A stretch of DNA of 64,000 bases from Arthrobacter alpinus (GTDB taxonomy: Bacteria > Actinomycetota > Actinomycetes > Actinomycetales > Micrococcaceae), in NCBI RefSeq assembly GCF_001445575.1, contig NZ_CP013200.1:1860001-1924000 (forward strand), written 5' to 3'. The position numbers and the translations under genes are program-made. The notes beneath the pieces were generated by a model. It ran no database searches and was not told the origin of the DNA. It saw only the letters and a list, made by a program, of their open reading frames with translations. Shown here in pieces: positions 37,347 through 46,824 of the stretch (positions are counted from its first letter, which is position 1; the number at the start of each line of letters is the position of its first letter).

Positions 37347-37363
37347 TCTCATTATGTGAGATG
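37347..37363. promoter_or_regulatory. operator-like palindrome between ltbR-type gene and leuC
   Basis: TCTCATTATGTGAGATG contains the perfect inverted repeat TCTCA-N5-TGAGA. It differs at one position of 17 from the motif before leuB at 10283-10299. It lies 16 bp before the regulator start and 127 bp before the leuC start, so it could serve repression of both genes. Confidence 0.75.
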
Positions 37364-37489
37364 CCAATCGAAGAATTGGCTTCCTCGCAGAGGGGGCTGG
37401 AACAGTGGAGTTATACAAACCACCGAGCAAGGGTCCTGGCGCTAATTCTACGTCCGAATTCCATGCTCAACAGATGAAGGGAGCTGGCC

Positions 37490-39004
37490 GTGACCGAGGC
37501 AAATACACCCGTTGCACACGACTCAGCACAGGTGCCGACGGTTTCGACATCGACTCCGCGTAAGGCTGCGAAGACGCTGGCGGAAAAGGTCTGGCGCGAC
37601 CACGTTGTCAAGCAAGGCGAAGGCGACGGCGACGCTGCCCAGCCGGACCTTCTGTACATCGACCTTCACCTGATCCACGAGGTCACCTCACCGCAGGCCT
37701 TCGAGGGTCTGCGCCTGGCGGGCCGGCCGCTGCGCCGCCCGGATCTGACCATCGCCACGGAGGATCACAACACTCCCACGCTAGCCATTGACAAGCCGAT
37801 CGCCGATCTCACCAGCCGCACCCAGATCCAGACCCTGCGCAATAACTGCGCCGAGTTCGGTGTGCGTCTGCATTCCCTGGGCGACGCCGAGCAGGGGATC
37901 GTTCACGTGGTGGGCCCGCAGCTGGGTCTAACTCAGCCGGGCATGACGGTTGTCTGCGGCGACTCCCACACCTCAACTCACGGAGCCGTGGGTGCTTTGG
38001 CGTTTGGCATTGGTACTTCTGAAGTGGAACACGTCATGGCGACCCAGACGTTGCCGCTGAAGCCGTTCAAGACCATGGCCATTAACGTTGAAGGTACGCT
38101 GCGCTCCGGTGTCACCTCTAAGGACATCATCTTAGCTGTCATTGCCAAGATCGGTACCGGTGGTGGCCAGGGTTACGTGTTGGAATACCGCGGTTCCGCG
38201 ATCCGGGCCCTGTCTATGGATGCCCGCATGACCGTGTGCAACATGTCCATCGAGGCCGGCGCCCGTGCAGGCATGATCGCCCCCGATGAGATCACCTTCG
38301 AGTACCTGAAGGGCCGAGCCCACGCACCTGTCGGTCAGGACTGGGATAACGCTGTTAAGTACTGGAAGTCATTGACCACCGAGGACGACGCCGAATTTGA
38401 CGCCGAGGTCTTCCTCGACGCCAACACGCTGGAGCCGTTCGTTACCTGGGGTACTAACCCGGGCCAAGGTGTTTCCCTGAGCGAAAACGTTCCCAACCCG
38501 GAGGACTTTGGCGATGAAAACGCCAGGGCCGCAGCCGAACGCGCACTGGCCTACATGGATCTGGAAGCCGGCACACCCATGAAGGACATCCGTGTTGACA
38601 CGGTATTCCTGGGCTCCTGCACCAACTCCCGCATCGAAGATTTGCGCGTCGCTGCTGACATCATCCGTGGCCGCGAAAAGGATCCGAACATCCGCATGCT
38701 GGTGGTTCCCGGCTCCGCCCGCGTCCGTCTGGAAGCTGAAGCTGAAGGCCTGGACAAGGTGTTCATTGACTTCGGTGCGGAGTGGCGCTTCGCAGGCTGC
38801 TCCATGTGCCTGGGCATGAACCCGGATCAGCTGGAACCCGGCGAGCGGTGCGCCTCCACCTCAAACCGCAACTTTGAAGGCCGGCAGGGCAAGGGAGGCC
38901 GCACACACCTGGTCTCTCCCGTTGTGGCAGCTGCTACCGCTATTCGCGGAACCCTCAGCTCGCCGTCGGACCTGTCACCTGTTGCCGCAAGCACCGTAGC
39001 GTAA
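37490..39004 (+). CDS. leuC: 3-isopropylmalate dehydratase large subunit
   Basis: 504 residues from a GTG at 37490. It is an aconitase-fold protein with [22 protein letters not shown], and the iron-sulfur cysteines in [11 protein letters not shown] and [34 protein letters not shown] is typical of LeuC. With LeuD it isomerises 2-isopropylmalate to 3-isopropylmalate. The N-terminus is about 25 residues longer than the conserved core (which starts [13 protein letters not shown]). The start codon choice is open, because no strong ribosome site decides it. Confidence 0.96.
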   Translation: MTEANTPVAHDSAQVPTVSTSTPRKAAKTLAEKVWRDHVVKQGEGDGDAAQPDLLYIDLHLIHEVTSPQAFEGLRLAGRPLRRPDLTIATEDHNTPTLAIDKPIADLTSRTQIQTLRNNCAEFGVRLHSLGDAEQGIVHVVGPQLGLTQPGMTVVCGDSHTSTHGAVGALAFGIGTSEVEHVMATQTLPLKPFKTMAINVEGTLRSGVTSKDIILAVIAKIGTGGGQGYVLEYRGSAIRALSMDARMTVCNMSIEAGARAGMIAPDEITFEYLKGRAHAPVGQDWDNAVKYWKSLTTEDDAEFDAEVFLDANTLEPFVTWGTNPGQGVSLSENVPNPEDFGDENARAAAERALAYMDLEAGTPMKDIRVDTVFLGSCTNSRIEDLRVAADIIRGREKDPNIRMLVVPGSARVRLEAEAEGLDKVFIDFGAEWRFAGCSMCLGMNPDQLEPGERCASTSNRNFEGRQGKGGRTHLVSPVVAAATAIRGTLSSPSDLSPVAASTVA

Positions 39005-39016
39005 GGAGCTCACACC

Positions 39017-39616
39017 ATGGAAAAGTTTTCCTCCCACACCGGTACCGGTGTCCCGCTGCGCCAAAGCAACGTTGACACCGACCAGATCATCCCCGCCGTC
39101 TACCTGAAGCGGATCACCCGTACCGGCTTCGAGGACGCCCTGTTCTCCAGCTGGCGCAAGGACCCGGAATTCATCCTGAACCAGGAGCCGTACTCGGCCG
39201 GTTCGGTATTGGTGGCCGGTGCCGATTTTGGCACGGGTTCCTCGCGCGAGCACGCTGTTTGGGCGCTGAAGGACTACGGCTTCAAGGCTGTGCTGTCCTC
39301 ACGGTTCGCCGATATTTTCCGCGGCAACTCGGGCAAGCAGGGTCTGGTGGCCGCTGAGGTTGCCCAGGATGACATTGAGTTGATCTGGAAGGTCTTAGAA
39401 AATGCTCCGGGCACCGAGGTGACCGTTGACCTCGTGTCCAAGATGGTCACCGCTGGCACCGTTGTGGCGCCGTTCCAGATTGACGACTACACGCGTTGGC
39501 GCCTGCTCGAAGGCCTGGATGACATTGGCCTGACGCTGCGTGACGAGCCGGCCATTACTGCTTTCGAGGCCACGCGCCCGGCGTACAAGCCTTTGACGCT
39601 GCCGGTGAAGGTCTAA
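39017..39616 (+). CDS. leuD: 3-isopropylmalate dehydratase small subunit
   Basis: 199 residues, 12 bases after leuC, with AAGGAGC upstream. Family motifs include [18 protein letters not shown] near residue 16 and [21 protein letters not shown] near residue 69. It is the swivelling subunit of isopropylmalate isomerase. Confidence 0.97.
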   Translation: MEKFSSHTGTGVPLRQSNVDTDQIIPAVYLKRITRTGFEDALFSSWRKDPEFILNQEPYSAGSVLVAGADFGTGSSREHAVWALKDYGFKAVLSSRFADIFRGNSGKQGLVAAEVAQDDIELIWKVLENAPGTEVTVDLVSKMVTAGTVVAPFQIDDYTRWRLLEGLDDIGLTLRDEPAITAFEATRPAYKPLTLPVKV

Positions 39617-39632
39617 CCCAAGCCGCGTAGCG

Positions 39633-39670
39633 AAAGCCGGTCCGTCCCAGAGCAGGGGAGGGCCGGCTTT
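39633..39670 (+). terminator. terminator after leuCD
   Basis: AAAGCCGG and CCGGCTTT form an 8-bp stem with a GC-rich 22-base loop and a following T tract (CTTTTTTTAT), 17 bases after the leuD stop. Confidence 0.82.
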
Positions 39671-39685
39671 TTTATGTCTGCCTGT

Positions 39686-40921
39686 TCAGCAGGGCTCCGC
39701 GGGAGCGGTGGTGTCGACGTTGGAGATTTCCCACCAGGCGATCGACCACTCCATGGTGTATTTCATGTGCCAGACGGTGCAACTCTGCAGGCCATCGACT
39801 GACTGGGCAGGGTCTTGGGAGGTTCGCAGGCTTGCATTCGCCACGATGGAGCCGTCACCTGTGCTCGCAATGGAGGCGATGTCGATTCTCTGCCAGTACG
39901 AGGTATCCAGGTCCTTGCTCCATTCGAGGTATCCGTGCTGCTCCGCTTGGGCTAGGGGCGTGAATATGTTGTAGGCCATTTGGTATGCACCGCTGTTGAT
40001 GGCTTGGCCGTGAATCAGCAGGCTCTGGGCCACCTGAATGCCGCGCTCATCAGGGGTTTCCACCTTGACGGTGATTTGATTGTTTGTTGCCACTCCGGTG
40101 TTGTCGCACCTTGCCAGGGACACCGGAGCAGGGGTCTGCCACCACGAAGCGACAACTTTCGCAGCTGAAGCGCCTGAGCTGACATAGTTGGTGCCCTGGA
40201 AGGATTGTTTGTACACCTGCCCGTTGGCCAGGACACCCGTGCGCGTTGACCTGACAATGCCGACCACGTTTCCGTCGATTGAAACCACAGGGCCGCCACT
40301 ATTGCCGCCGTTGATTGCTGCGGCCGTCTGCAAGATGTGCCCGGTTCCGTCAAACGCAGGGCCGTTTTGGACGTTTAGTGCGCTGATCGCCCCTGTGACC
40401 GCAGTGAAGTTCTCGCCCTGGGGAAACCCAAGAACACCAATGGAGGTGCCCTCTGGCGGGTCCTCGACGGCGAACGTGAAGTTGTGGCCTGTGATGGGAG
40501 CCGCAGTTTCAAGGAGCGCCACATCTTCGGCTTTATTCATGCCCTGGATTGTTGCAGTTACCACCTGTCCATTGATTCCCACGGTGATCCCGGCGACCCC
40601 TTCGACCACGTGCGCGGCGGTGACTATGTGTGTGTCATCCACTTGAAAGCCGCTGCCAACGGAAGCGAAGTCACAACCGGTGACAGAAACGCGGGCCACG
40701 CCGGGCCGAAGGCTGCGAAAGGTTTCAGGCCACGAAGGAGGTGGAGCTGCTGATGTTGTCGGCTCCGCGGGGGTCGAGACCTGCCCTTGAGAGGAGCCCC
40801 CGGATCCGGGTGCGGAATGCGTGAGCGTGTCTGCAATATCGCATCCGGTGCCGAGCACCATGATGGCCGAGAGGACAATAACCGTTCCACTGCGCCAGCA
40901 CCTGGCTTGCGGGACATTCAT
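39686..40921 (-). CDS. lipoprotein serine protease, trypsin-like (S1C)
   Basis: 411 residues. The N-terminus is a lipoprotein signal with lipobox VLGTGC near residue 27, then a Ser/Pro/Thr-rich linker. The catalytic triad is visible: His in IVTAAHVVEG, Asp in NKAEDVALLE, Ser in NGGNSGGPVV. The DegP/HtrA-like fold is clear, but no PDZ domain follows; the C-terminal 170 residues are of unknown type. It would act outside the membrane; substrates unknown. It converges on leuD past a terminator and is divergent from murA. Confidence 0.9.
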   Translation of the reverse strand: MNVPQARCWRSGTVIVLSAIMVLGTGCDIADTLTHSAPGSGGSSQGQVSTPAEPTTSAAPPPSWPETFRSLRPGVARVSVTGCDFASVGSGFQVDDTHIVTAAHVVEGVAGITVGINGQVVTATIQGMNKAEDVALLETAAPITGHNFTFAVEDPPEGTSIGVLGFPQGENFTAVTGAISALNVQNGPAFDGTGHILQTAAAINGGNSGGPVVSIDGNVVGIVRSTRTGVLANGQVYKQSFQGTNYVSSGASAAKVVASWWQTPAPVSLARCDNTGVATNNQITVKVETPDERGIQVAQSLLIHGQAINSGAYQMAYNIFTPLAQAEQHGYLEWSKDLDTSYWQRIDIASIASTGDGSIVANASLRTSQDPAQSVDGLQSCTVWHMKYTMEWSIAWWEISNVDTTAPAEPC

Positions 40922-41321
40922 GACAGCCTGCCTTCGAAACTCTCAAGTTCCCCGGACTGCCCCAGCAGCACCGGAAAGGTTCGCCAGTAGGAGAGACCAG
41001 ATCCGAAAGTCCCGGCAGTCGCGAAACCGACGAGGCTAGGCCCATCATAGACACGTGGGTGGGCACTGCGTCCTGATTTCCCGCAAGATTACGCGTCAGC
41101 TCCGTTTCAGGCCTCCGGCCGGGCCGGAAGACCGGGCGAGTTGCCCACCAAACCCCAGCGTTTTACGCATTTTCACCCCGAGAAACTATGCTTGACTGAG
41201 GCCCGGACCAAACCGGGGAAGCCCCGGCATGAAATGGCGTGTATCGGGAGGCGCTGGGCGGGCCACGGGACAACCCCGCACGCCAACAGGCGCACAGCAT
41301 GTAGCAGAGGATTAGGTGGCA
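40922..41321. other. 400-bp intergenic region upstream of murA
   Basis: No gene is supported. The region holds the promoter and leader of the murA operon and the promoter of the divergent protease gene. Reading frames here lack ribosome sites and family resemblance. A GC-rich small hairpin (GGCCTCCGGCCGGGCCGG) lies near 41110-41130. No riboswitch was recognised. Confidence 0.5.
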
Positions 41322-42659
41322 ATGAGCAGAATTCTGACGGTCCGAGGCGGTGTTCCGCTCAAGGGACGTGTCCAGGTACGTGGAGCCAAGAACTTGGTCC
41401 CCAAGGCCATGGTGGCTGCATTGCTGGGAAATTCCCCGTCAACGCTGCGCAATGTGCCTGAAATCAAGGACGTTGAAGTTGTCACCTCTTTGCTGCAGCT
41501 TCACGGCATCACGGTTGAGAAGGATTCGCTCACCGGAGACCTGACCATGGATCCGGCCAATGCCAAGAAGGCATCCAGCGCCGAAATCAACACCCATGCC
41601 GGAGATTCCCGTATCCCGATCCTGTTGTGCGGACCCCTGATCCACTCGATCGGACACGCCTTCATTCCGGATCTGGGCGGTTGCAAGATCGGTGACCGTC
41701 CCATCGATTACCACCTTGACGTCCTGCGCAAGTTTGGCGCCGTCGTTGAGAAGACAGGCGGCGGCATCTCCATCACCGCGCCCAACGGCCTCAAGGGCAC
41801 CAAGATTTCCCTCCCGTATCCCAGCGTGGGTGCTACGGAACAGGTACTGCTGTCCGCAACCCGGGCCGAAGGCATCACCGAACTCTCCGGTGCCGCCACT
41901 GAGCCGGAAATCATTGACTTGATCGCCATCCTGCAAAAAATGGGTGCCATCATCTCCGTCCAGACGGACCGAACCATCCGGATTGAGGGCGTCACAGAAC
42001 TCACCGGCTACGATCACACAGCACTGCCTGACCGCAACGAATCAGCCTCCTGGGCCTCGGCGGCACTGGTCACCGGTGGTGACATTTACGTTGAAGGCGC
42101 CAGCCAGCGTGACATGATGACGTTCGTGAACACCTTCCGCAAAATTGGCGGTGGCATGGACATTCAGGACGACGGCATCCGCTTCTTCCACAAAGGCGGA
42201 GCCCTGAAGCCGCTGGTTCTGGAGACAGACGTTCACCCCGGGTTCATGACTGACTGGCAGCAGCCGCTCGTAGTAGCACTGACGCAGGCCGAGGGCGTCT
42301 CAATTGTCCACGAAACCGTGTATGAAAACCGCTTCGGTTTCACCAATGCGCTGACCCGGATGGGCGCTAACATTCAGCTCCACCGCGAGTGCTTGGGCAG
42401 CATCCCTTGCCGTTTTGGGCAGCGGAACTTCATTCACTCTGCTGTCATTTCAGGGTCCACGCCGCTGAAGGGCGCCAACATCAACGTCCCCGATCTGCGC
42501 GGCGGCTTCAGCCACATGATCGCTGCCCTCGCGGCAGAGGGCACCTCCACCGTGACGGGCATTGACGTCATCAGCCGCGGCTACGAGCGCTTTACCGCCA
42601 AGCTGCAGGGACTCGGCGCCGACTTCGACGTGCACGATTCCACGAAGTTCGTAGGCTAG
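41322..42659 (+). CDS. murA: UDP-N-acetylglucosamine 1-carboxyvinyltransferase
   Basis: 445 residues from the ATG at 41322, with AGGTGG just upstream. It has the EPT fold: RGAKNLVPKAMVAALL near the N-terminus, the catalytic cysteine loop DLGGCKIGDRPIDYH, and the late motif DLRGGFSHMIAALAAEG. It transfers enolpyruvate from PEP to UDP-GlcNAc, the first committed step of peptidoglycan. The catalytic Cys is present, which predicts fosfomycin sensitivity. It leads a murA-plsC-gpsA-ddl operon. Confidence 0.96.
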   Translation: MSRILTVRGGVPLKGRVQVRGAKNLVPKAMVAALLGNSPSTLRNVPEIKDVEVVTSLLQLHGITVEKDSLTGDLTMDPANAKKASSAEINTHAGDSRIPILLCGPLIHSIGHAFIPDLGGCKIGDRPIDYHLDVLRKFGAVVEKTGGGISITAPNGLKGTKISLPYPSVGATEQVLLSATRAEGITELSGAATEPEIIDLIAILQKMGAIISVQTDRTIRIEGVTELTGYDHTALPDRNESASWASAALVTGGDIYVEGASQRDMMTFVNTFRKIGGGMDIQDDGIRFFHKGGALKPLVLETDVHPGFMTDWQQPLVVALTQAEGVSIVHETVYENRFGFTNALTRMGANIQLHRECLGSIPCRFGQRNFIHSAVISGSTPLKGANINVPDLRGGFSHMIAALAAEGTSTVTGIDVISRGYERFTAKLQGLGADFDVHDSTKFVG

Positions 42660-42664
42660 AGACC

Positions 42665-43549
42665 ATGACCGCTGATGAGCCTGGCAAGGCACCCCGCAAG
42701 CGCCCCTTCAAACCCGCAGGCATGAGCATGGGCACCCGGATGTTCTTCGCGCTGCTCGCGGGGGTTGCCCGGACTCTCATGAACGTGGTTGTTGGCAAGG
42801 AATGGCACGGCTTGGAGAAGTTGCCCCGGGATGAGGGCTTCATTGTGGTCCCGAACCACTGCACGGAAATTGACCCGATTGTTGTGGGTCACCTGCTGTA
42901 CAACCAAAACATCATGCCGTACTTCTTGGCCAAGGATGGGTTGTTCAAGACGCCCGTGCTCGGTGCTGTCCTGCGTGGCGCCAACCAGATTCCCGTGGAG
43001 CGCAGCGGTGCCGGTGCTGGCAAGTCCCTGGTTGCCGCACAGACCGTGCTCGACGGCGGTGGTGCGGTAGTGATCTACCCCGAAGGAACGCTCACCCGCG
43101 ATCCCGAGTTGTGGCCCATGAAGGGGCGCACCGGCGCTGCCCGGCTCGCCTTGGGCACCGGCGCCAAGGTCATCCCGGTGGTTCATTGGGGTGCTCAAGA
43201 GGTGTTTCCGCGGTACGCCAAGGGCTTCAAAATCTTCCCGCGGAAGCGCGTCAAGGTAGTAGTTGGCGACCCTATTGACCTCAGTGAATTTGACGGCCAC
43301 GCCGCCGACAAAGCCACTCTTGAGGCCATGACAGAGGTCATCATGGCGGCCATCACCGTGATGCTCGAGGAGCTGCGTGGGGCCAAAGCCCCCACCGTGC
43401 GCTGGGATCCAGCCGCTCACCAGCAATCCAGTCACGGCCGTTTCGTAGAGCGCGGATCTGCCGGTCACGGCGGCCCTGACGCGAGCAGCACGCCTGACGT
43501 GAGCAACACGCACGACGCCGGCACAACAGAAACAGGGGACCTTCAGTGA
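42665..43549 (+). CDS. plsC: 1-acyl-sn-glycerol-3-phosphate acyltransferase
   Basis: 294 residues, 5 bases after murA. The acyltransferase block I is PNHCTEIDP (H-x4-D), block III is IYPEGTLTRD, and the family fold spans residues 45-230. A Ser/His/Asp-rich tail of about 50 residues follows. It acylates lysophosphatidic acid to phosphatidic acid at the membrane. It neighbours gpsA, which makes the glycerol-3-phosphate backbone. Confidence 0.92.
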   Translation: MTADEPGKAPRKRPFKPAGMSMGTRMFFALLAGVARTLMNVVVGKEWHGLEKLPRDEGFIVVPNHCTEIDPIVVGHLLYNQNIMPYFLAKDGLFKTPVLGAVLRGANQIPVERSGAGAGKSLVAAQTVLDGGGAVVIYPEGTLTRDPELWPMKGRTGAARLALGTGAKVIPVVHWGAQEVFPRYAKGFKIFPRKRVKVVVGDPIDLSEFDGHAADKATLEAMTEVIMAAITVMLEELRGAKAPTVRWDPAAHQQSSHGRFVERGSAGHGGPDASSTPDVSNTHDAGTTETGDLQ

Positions 43550-44583
43550 GTATTGTGGATGGCATTGCGCCGGCCAAGATAGCGGTTTTGGGCGCCGGTA
43601 GCTGGGGGACCACGTTCGCTAAGATCCTTGGCGACGCTGCAGCAGGCACCGACCGCAAGATCGTCCTGTGGGGCCGCCGTCAGGAAGTGGTTGATCAGAT
43701 CAACCAGCTCCACCGCAATCCCCGCTACCTCTCCACCACTGAGCTTCCCACTAATATCTCCGCCTCAACGGACGTCCAAGAGGTCCTCAAGGACGCCGAG
43801 CTCGTGGTGCTGGCCGTCCCCGCCCAAACCTTGCGTGAGCAGTTGCGCGGCTTGGCCGGGCACATCGCCCAGGATGCCGTCGTGGTTAGTTTGATGAAGG
43901 GGCTGGAGCTGGGCACGGACCAGCGCATGTCTCAGGTCATTGAGCAGGAGCTGGGAATCGGCAATGACCGAGTAGTGGTGGTCTCCGGCCCCAACCTGGC
44001 CATGGAAATTGCGCGCCAGGAGCCCACGGCATCGGTCGTGGCCTGTGCAGATGAGGACACCGCCAAATGGGTGGCCAACGTCTGCAAGCCGCGGTATTTC
44101 CGCCCCTACACTGTCGATGACGTGGTGGGCGTTGAAATTGGCGGCATCGTGAAGAACGTGATCGCGCTATGCGTGGGTATGTGCGAGGGCCAAAAGGTAG
44201 GCGACAACACCAAGGCCTCCGTCATCACGCGCGGACTCGCTGAGACCACACGGCTGGCGCTAGCGCTGGGCGGCAAGGCCGAGACCATGGCCGGGCTCGC
44301 TGGCCTGGGCGACCTCGTGGCCACCTGCTCGTCATCGCTGAGCCGCAACCACACCGCCGGGCGCATGCTGGGCGAAGGCCTCACCCTGGACGAGGTCAAT
44401 AACCGCATGACGCAGACAGCCGAGGGCATTAAATCTGGGCGTGCAGTCTCTGACCTCGCCGCCAAAATGGGCGTCGATATGCCCATCACCAATGCGGTTG
44501 TAGGCGTCCTTGAAGGTAAACTGACAGTCGATGAACTGGGGCCGCTGCTGCTGGCCCGCCAATTGAAATCCGAAGGCGAATAA
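43546..44583 (+). CDS. gpsA: glycerol-3-phosphate dehydrogenase [NAD(P)+]
   Basis: 345 residues from a GTG overlapping the plsC stop. The NAD(P) motif is AVLGAGSWGTTFAKIL near residue 12. VVSGPNLAMEIA, the catalytic lysine in GIVKNVIALCVGMCEG, and LGDLVATCSS are typical of GpsA. It reduces dihydroxyacetone phosphate to sn-glycerol-3-phosphate for phospholipids. Confidence 0.96.
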   Translation: MSIVDGIAPAKIAVLGAGSWGTTFAKILGDAAAGTDRKIVLWGRRQEVVDQINQLHRNPRYLSTTELPTNISASTDVQEVLKDAELVVLAVPAQTLREQLRGLAGHIAQDAVVVSLMKGLELGTDQRMSQVIEQELGIGNDRVVVVSGPNLAMEIARQEPTASVVACADEDTAKWVANVCKPRYFRPYTVDDVVGVEIGGIVKNVIALCVGMCEGQKVGDNTKASVITRGLAETTRLALALGGKAETMAGLAGLGDLVATCSSSLSRNHTAGRMLGEGLTLDEVNNRMTQTAEGIKSGRAVSDLAAKMGVDMPITNAVVGVLEGKLTVDELGPLLLARQLKSEGE

Positions 44584-44586
44584 CGC

Positions 44587-45720
44587 GTGACTACCGATTC
44601 CCCCGCTACTACTGCGCCCATCCGTGTGGCCATCCTCTTTGGCGGGCGCTCCAGCGAGCATGCCGTCAGCTGTGTGACCGCCGCCGGTGTGCTGGGTGCC
44701 ATTGACAGGACCAAGTACGACGTCGTTCCCATCGGTATCGCAAAATGCGGCCAGTGGGTTTTGGCTGATGAGGACATCGCAGGCTGGTCCCTCACCGCAG
44801 GTGCGCTGCCGGAGGTTTTGGCGGGGGATAAGACGCTCTCGCTGGCTCACTTGGGCGGGGGACACCAGCTGGTGCTCTCCGAAGCTGGTGCGATTCCGCA
44901 GGAACTGGGCGCCATTGACGTGGTGTTCCCGTTGTTGCACGGCCCGTGGGGCGAAGACGGAACCTTGCAGGGCATGCTGGAACTCAGCGATACCCGCTAC
45001 GTTGGTGCCGGCGTGCTGGCCTCGGCCATTGGCATGGACAAGCACTTCATGAAGGTGGTTTTTGAAGCGGCCGGGCTGAGTGTTGGACCGTACATTGCCG
45101 TGACCGATCGCGAATGGAGCGTTGACCCGGAGAAGGTACGCGCACGCGTTGCCGAGCTTGGCTTCCCCGTCTTTGTGAAGCCGGCCCGCGCTGGATCCTC
45201 CATGGGCATCTCCAAGGTGGATTCGCTGGCTGAGCTGGATGCTGCCATTGCGCAGGCCCGCGAACATGACCTGAAGCTGGTCATCGAGGCAGGCATTGTG
45301 GGCCGCGAGATTGAAGTTGCTGTGCTCGAAGGCCAGGGGAGTGCGGCACCCCGCGTCTCTCTGCCCGGTGAGATTGCCATGGCTGATAATGATCATGCGT
45401 TCTATGACTTTGAGGCTAAATATGTTCAGGGCAGTGCCGTGAACCTCAGCTGCCCGGCGGATATGCCTGACGCTGACCTTGAACGGGTACGCGAGCTGGC
45501 AGCGCTGGCGTTTGACGCCGTCGGTGCCGAAGGCCTCTCCCGCGTGGACTTCTTCTACACCGAGGCAGGGGAGCTGATCATCAACGAGATCAACACCATG
45601 CCTGGCTTCACCCCGAGCTCCATGTACCCGCAGATGTGGCAAGCCACTGGATTGGCGTACCCGGAACTGATTGACGAACTGTTGCAGCTGGCGCTGAACC
45701 GCAAAGTAGGCCTGCGCTAG
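44587..45720 (+). CDS. ddl: D-alanine--D-alanine ligase
   Basis: 377 residues from a GTG three bases after gpsA. The ATP-grasp enzyme shows LFGGRSSEHAVSCVTAAGV, LLHGPWGEDGTLQG, VKPARAGSSMGISKV and INEINTMPGFTPSSMYP. It makes D-Ala-D-Ala for peptidoglycan. The YPQMW region near the end is family-typical, and nothing suggests a D-Ala-D-Lac (vancomycin resistance) variant. It is the last gene of the murA operon. Confidence 0.96.
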   Translation: MTTDSPATTAPIRVAILFGGRSSEHAVSCVTAAGVLGAIDRTKYDVVPIGIAKCGQWVLADEDIAGWSLTAGALPEVLAGDKTLSLAHLGGGHQLVLSEAGAIPQELGAIDVVFPLLHGPWGEDGTLQGMLELSDTRYVGAGVLASAIGMDKHFMKVVFEAAGLSVGPYIAVTDREWSVDPEKVRARVAELGFPVFVKPARAGSSMGISKVDSLAELDAAIAQAREHDLKLVIEAGIVGREIEVAVLEGQGSAAPRVSLPGEIAMADNDHAFYDFEAKYVQGSAVNLSCPADMPDADLERVRELAALAFDAVGAEGLSRVDFFYTEAGELIINEINTMPGFTPSSMYPQMWQATGLAYPELIDELLQLALNRKVGLR

Positions 45721-45730
45721 CCCACCCCCC

Positions 45731-45829
45731 CAACGCTCCCTCAGCGATGGTTGCTTTTCACTCAACGCTCTATCAGCGATGGTGGTTTTTCATCCAATGC
45801 TCCCCCACTCAGCAAGGTGGGGGAGCATT
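45731..45829 (+). repeat. three degenerate direct repeats ending in a terminator hairpin
   Basis: Two about 32-bp copies (45731-45763 and 45763-45796; both CAACGCTC then TCAGCGATGGT, then TTTTCA) are followed by a third partial copy (CAATGCTCCCCC, TCAGC). The third lies in a hairpin of exact arms 45796-45808 and 45817-45829, with TTTGTT after it, which probably terminates the murA operon. The repeat is extragenic and of unknown origin. Confidence 0.75.
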
Positions 45830-46106
45830 TGTTATTGGCACCGCCCTAGCGTTGGAACCATTTGGTGTCCCTCATGTGGGGGACAAATGCCTCTGCACCA
45901 CTTAGGAATTGGTGTCATTTGTCTCTTATAGATGACAAAATGCAACAAGCTTAGGTGCTGCCCGATGACGTTTTTTCAAAACCGAATGGCGTAATTTAGC
46001 GGACAGGTAGTGAGCGCATCAGTACAAAGTCATACCCCAGCCTTATGCTTTCCTTAGTAGCTGTACTTTTGGCTAGTAGCTGTACTTAATGGGGAGCAGG
46101 GTAGAA
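45830..46106. promoter_or_regulatory. leader/promoter region of the regulator-kinase trio with two direct repeats
   Basis: No gene. The 14-bp sequence TAGTAGCTGTACTT occurs at 46055-46068 and 46074-46087, 19 bp apart start to start; each contains near-palindromic AGTAGCTGTACT. They lie 20-52 bp before the regulator start and may be binding sites of that regulator. Farther up, TTTGTC and GACAAA form a small inverted repeat near 45918-45940. Confidence 0.5.
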
Positions 46107-46787
46107 ATGAGCGGTCTCGCAATTCGGGTTGGCGTTGTCGATGACAATGAAGTGGTGCGGATTGGTTTTTCAGCGGCAGCGGCCATGGATGCTAAGCATG
46201 CGCAGACCCCTATCAAGGTCATTGTAGCTGCTGAATCCGTACCCAAGCTCTTGCAGTCCCGCGCCAATATCTTCGATGTAGTGGTCCTGGATTTGTCTTT
46301 AGCAGACGGTTCAGAACCAGGGGACAACGTCCGTGCCCTGATAGCTGCCGGCTATCCAGTTCTGGTGTTCAGCGTGGCAGATAATACCGATGCCATCAGA
46401 TCTGCCCTGGCAGCAGGTGCGTCCGGGATCGCTCGCAAGGGTGATGACATCAGACAGGCCTTGGCAATGGTCCGTTTGGTTGCTGCCGGGGAAACCATTG
46501 ACAGTCAAGAACTCGCCATTGCCATTTCCTCTGATTCAGGTTTTGTGGCGGCTGAACTCAGTGACCGGGAACGGGAAACTCTCAAACTTTATGCAACAGG
46601 ATTTACCGGCGTTCAAATTGCCCGGCGCATGAATGTTTCTGCGAATACTGTTGGCACTAACATCAAGCGCATTCGGGAAAAATATGCGGCCGCTGGACGC
46701 TATGCCCCCACCAAATTGGAGCTTTACCACCGGGCGCTGGAAGATGGCATCCTTGCCCCTGATATGCATTTAGAACAGACCCGCTAG
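46107..46787 (+). CDS. LuxR-type response regulator
   Basis: 226 residues from the ATG at 46107; an ATG at 46089 in frame is also possible. The receiver opens IRVGVVDDNEVVRIGF, has the acceptor Asp in VVVLDLSLADG, and AAGASGIARKGDD with the conserved lysine. The DNA-binding part reads LSDRERETLKLYATGFTGVQIARRMNVS with the helix continuing to VGTNIKRIREKY. It differs from standard NarL proteins at the C-terminus (extended tail). It is followed by a kinase and a kinase-like gene in one operon. Confidence 0.88.
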   Translation: MSGLAIRVGVVDDNEVVRIGFSAAAAMDAKHAQTPIKVIVAAESVPKLLQSRANIFDVVVLDLSLADGSEPGDNVRALIAAGYPVLVFSVADNTDAIRSALAAGASGIARKGDDIRQALAMVRLVAAGETIDSQELAIAISSDSGFVAAELSDRERETLKLYATGFTGVQIARRMNVSANTVGTNIKRIREKYAAAGRYAPTKLELYHRALEDGILAPDMHLEQTR

Positions 46788-46824
46788 GAAGGGCCGCAGT
46801 GTCTTCACCTCAGGGAGAATTGTT

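Noticed and set aside
37364-37489. Leucine leader peptide or attenuator before leuC
   Set aside because: No short frame with clustered Leu codons and no alternative hairpins ending in a T tract were seen.
41052-41150. GGTGGGCA / TGCCCACC inverted repeat about 90 bp apart
   Set aside because: Short arms with a long spacer in GC-rich DNA are expected by chance.
41141-41461. Possible small gene upstream of murA
   Set aside because: It overlaps the murA start in another frame and has no ribosome site or family resemblance.
44332-45765. Long antisense reading frame (477 codons) over gpsA end and ddl
   Set aside because: It mirrors two well-supported genes on the plus strand, has no family resemblance and arises from high-GC codon bias.
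45830-46106. Riboswitch in the long leader before the regulator gene
   Set aside because: No conserved riboswitch core was recognised; only direct repeats and a weak inverted repeat are visible.
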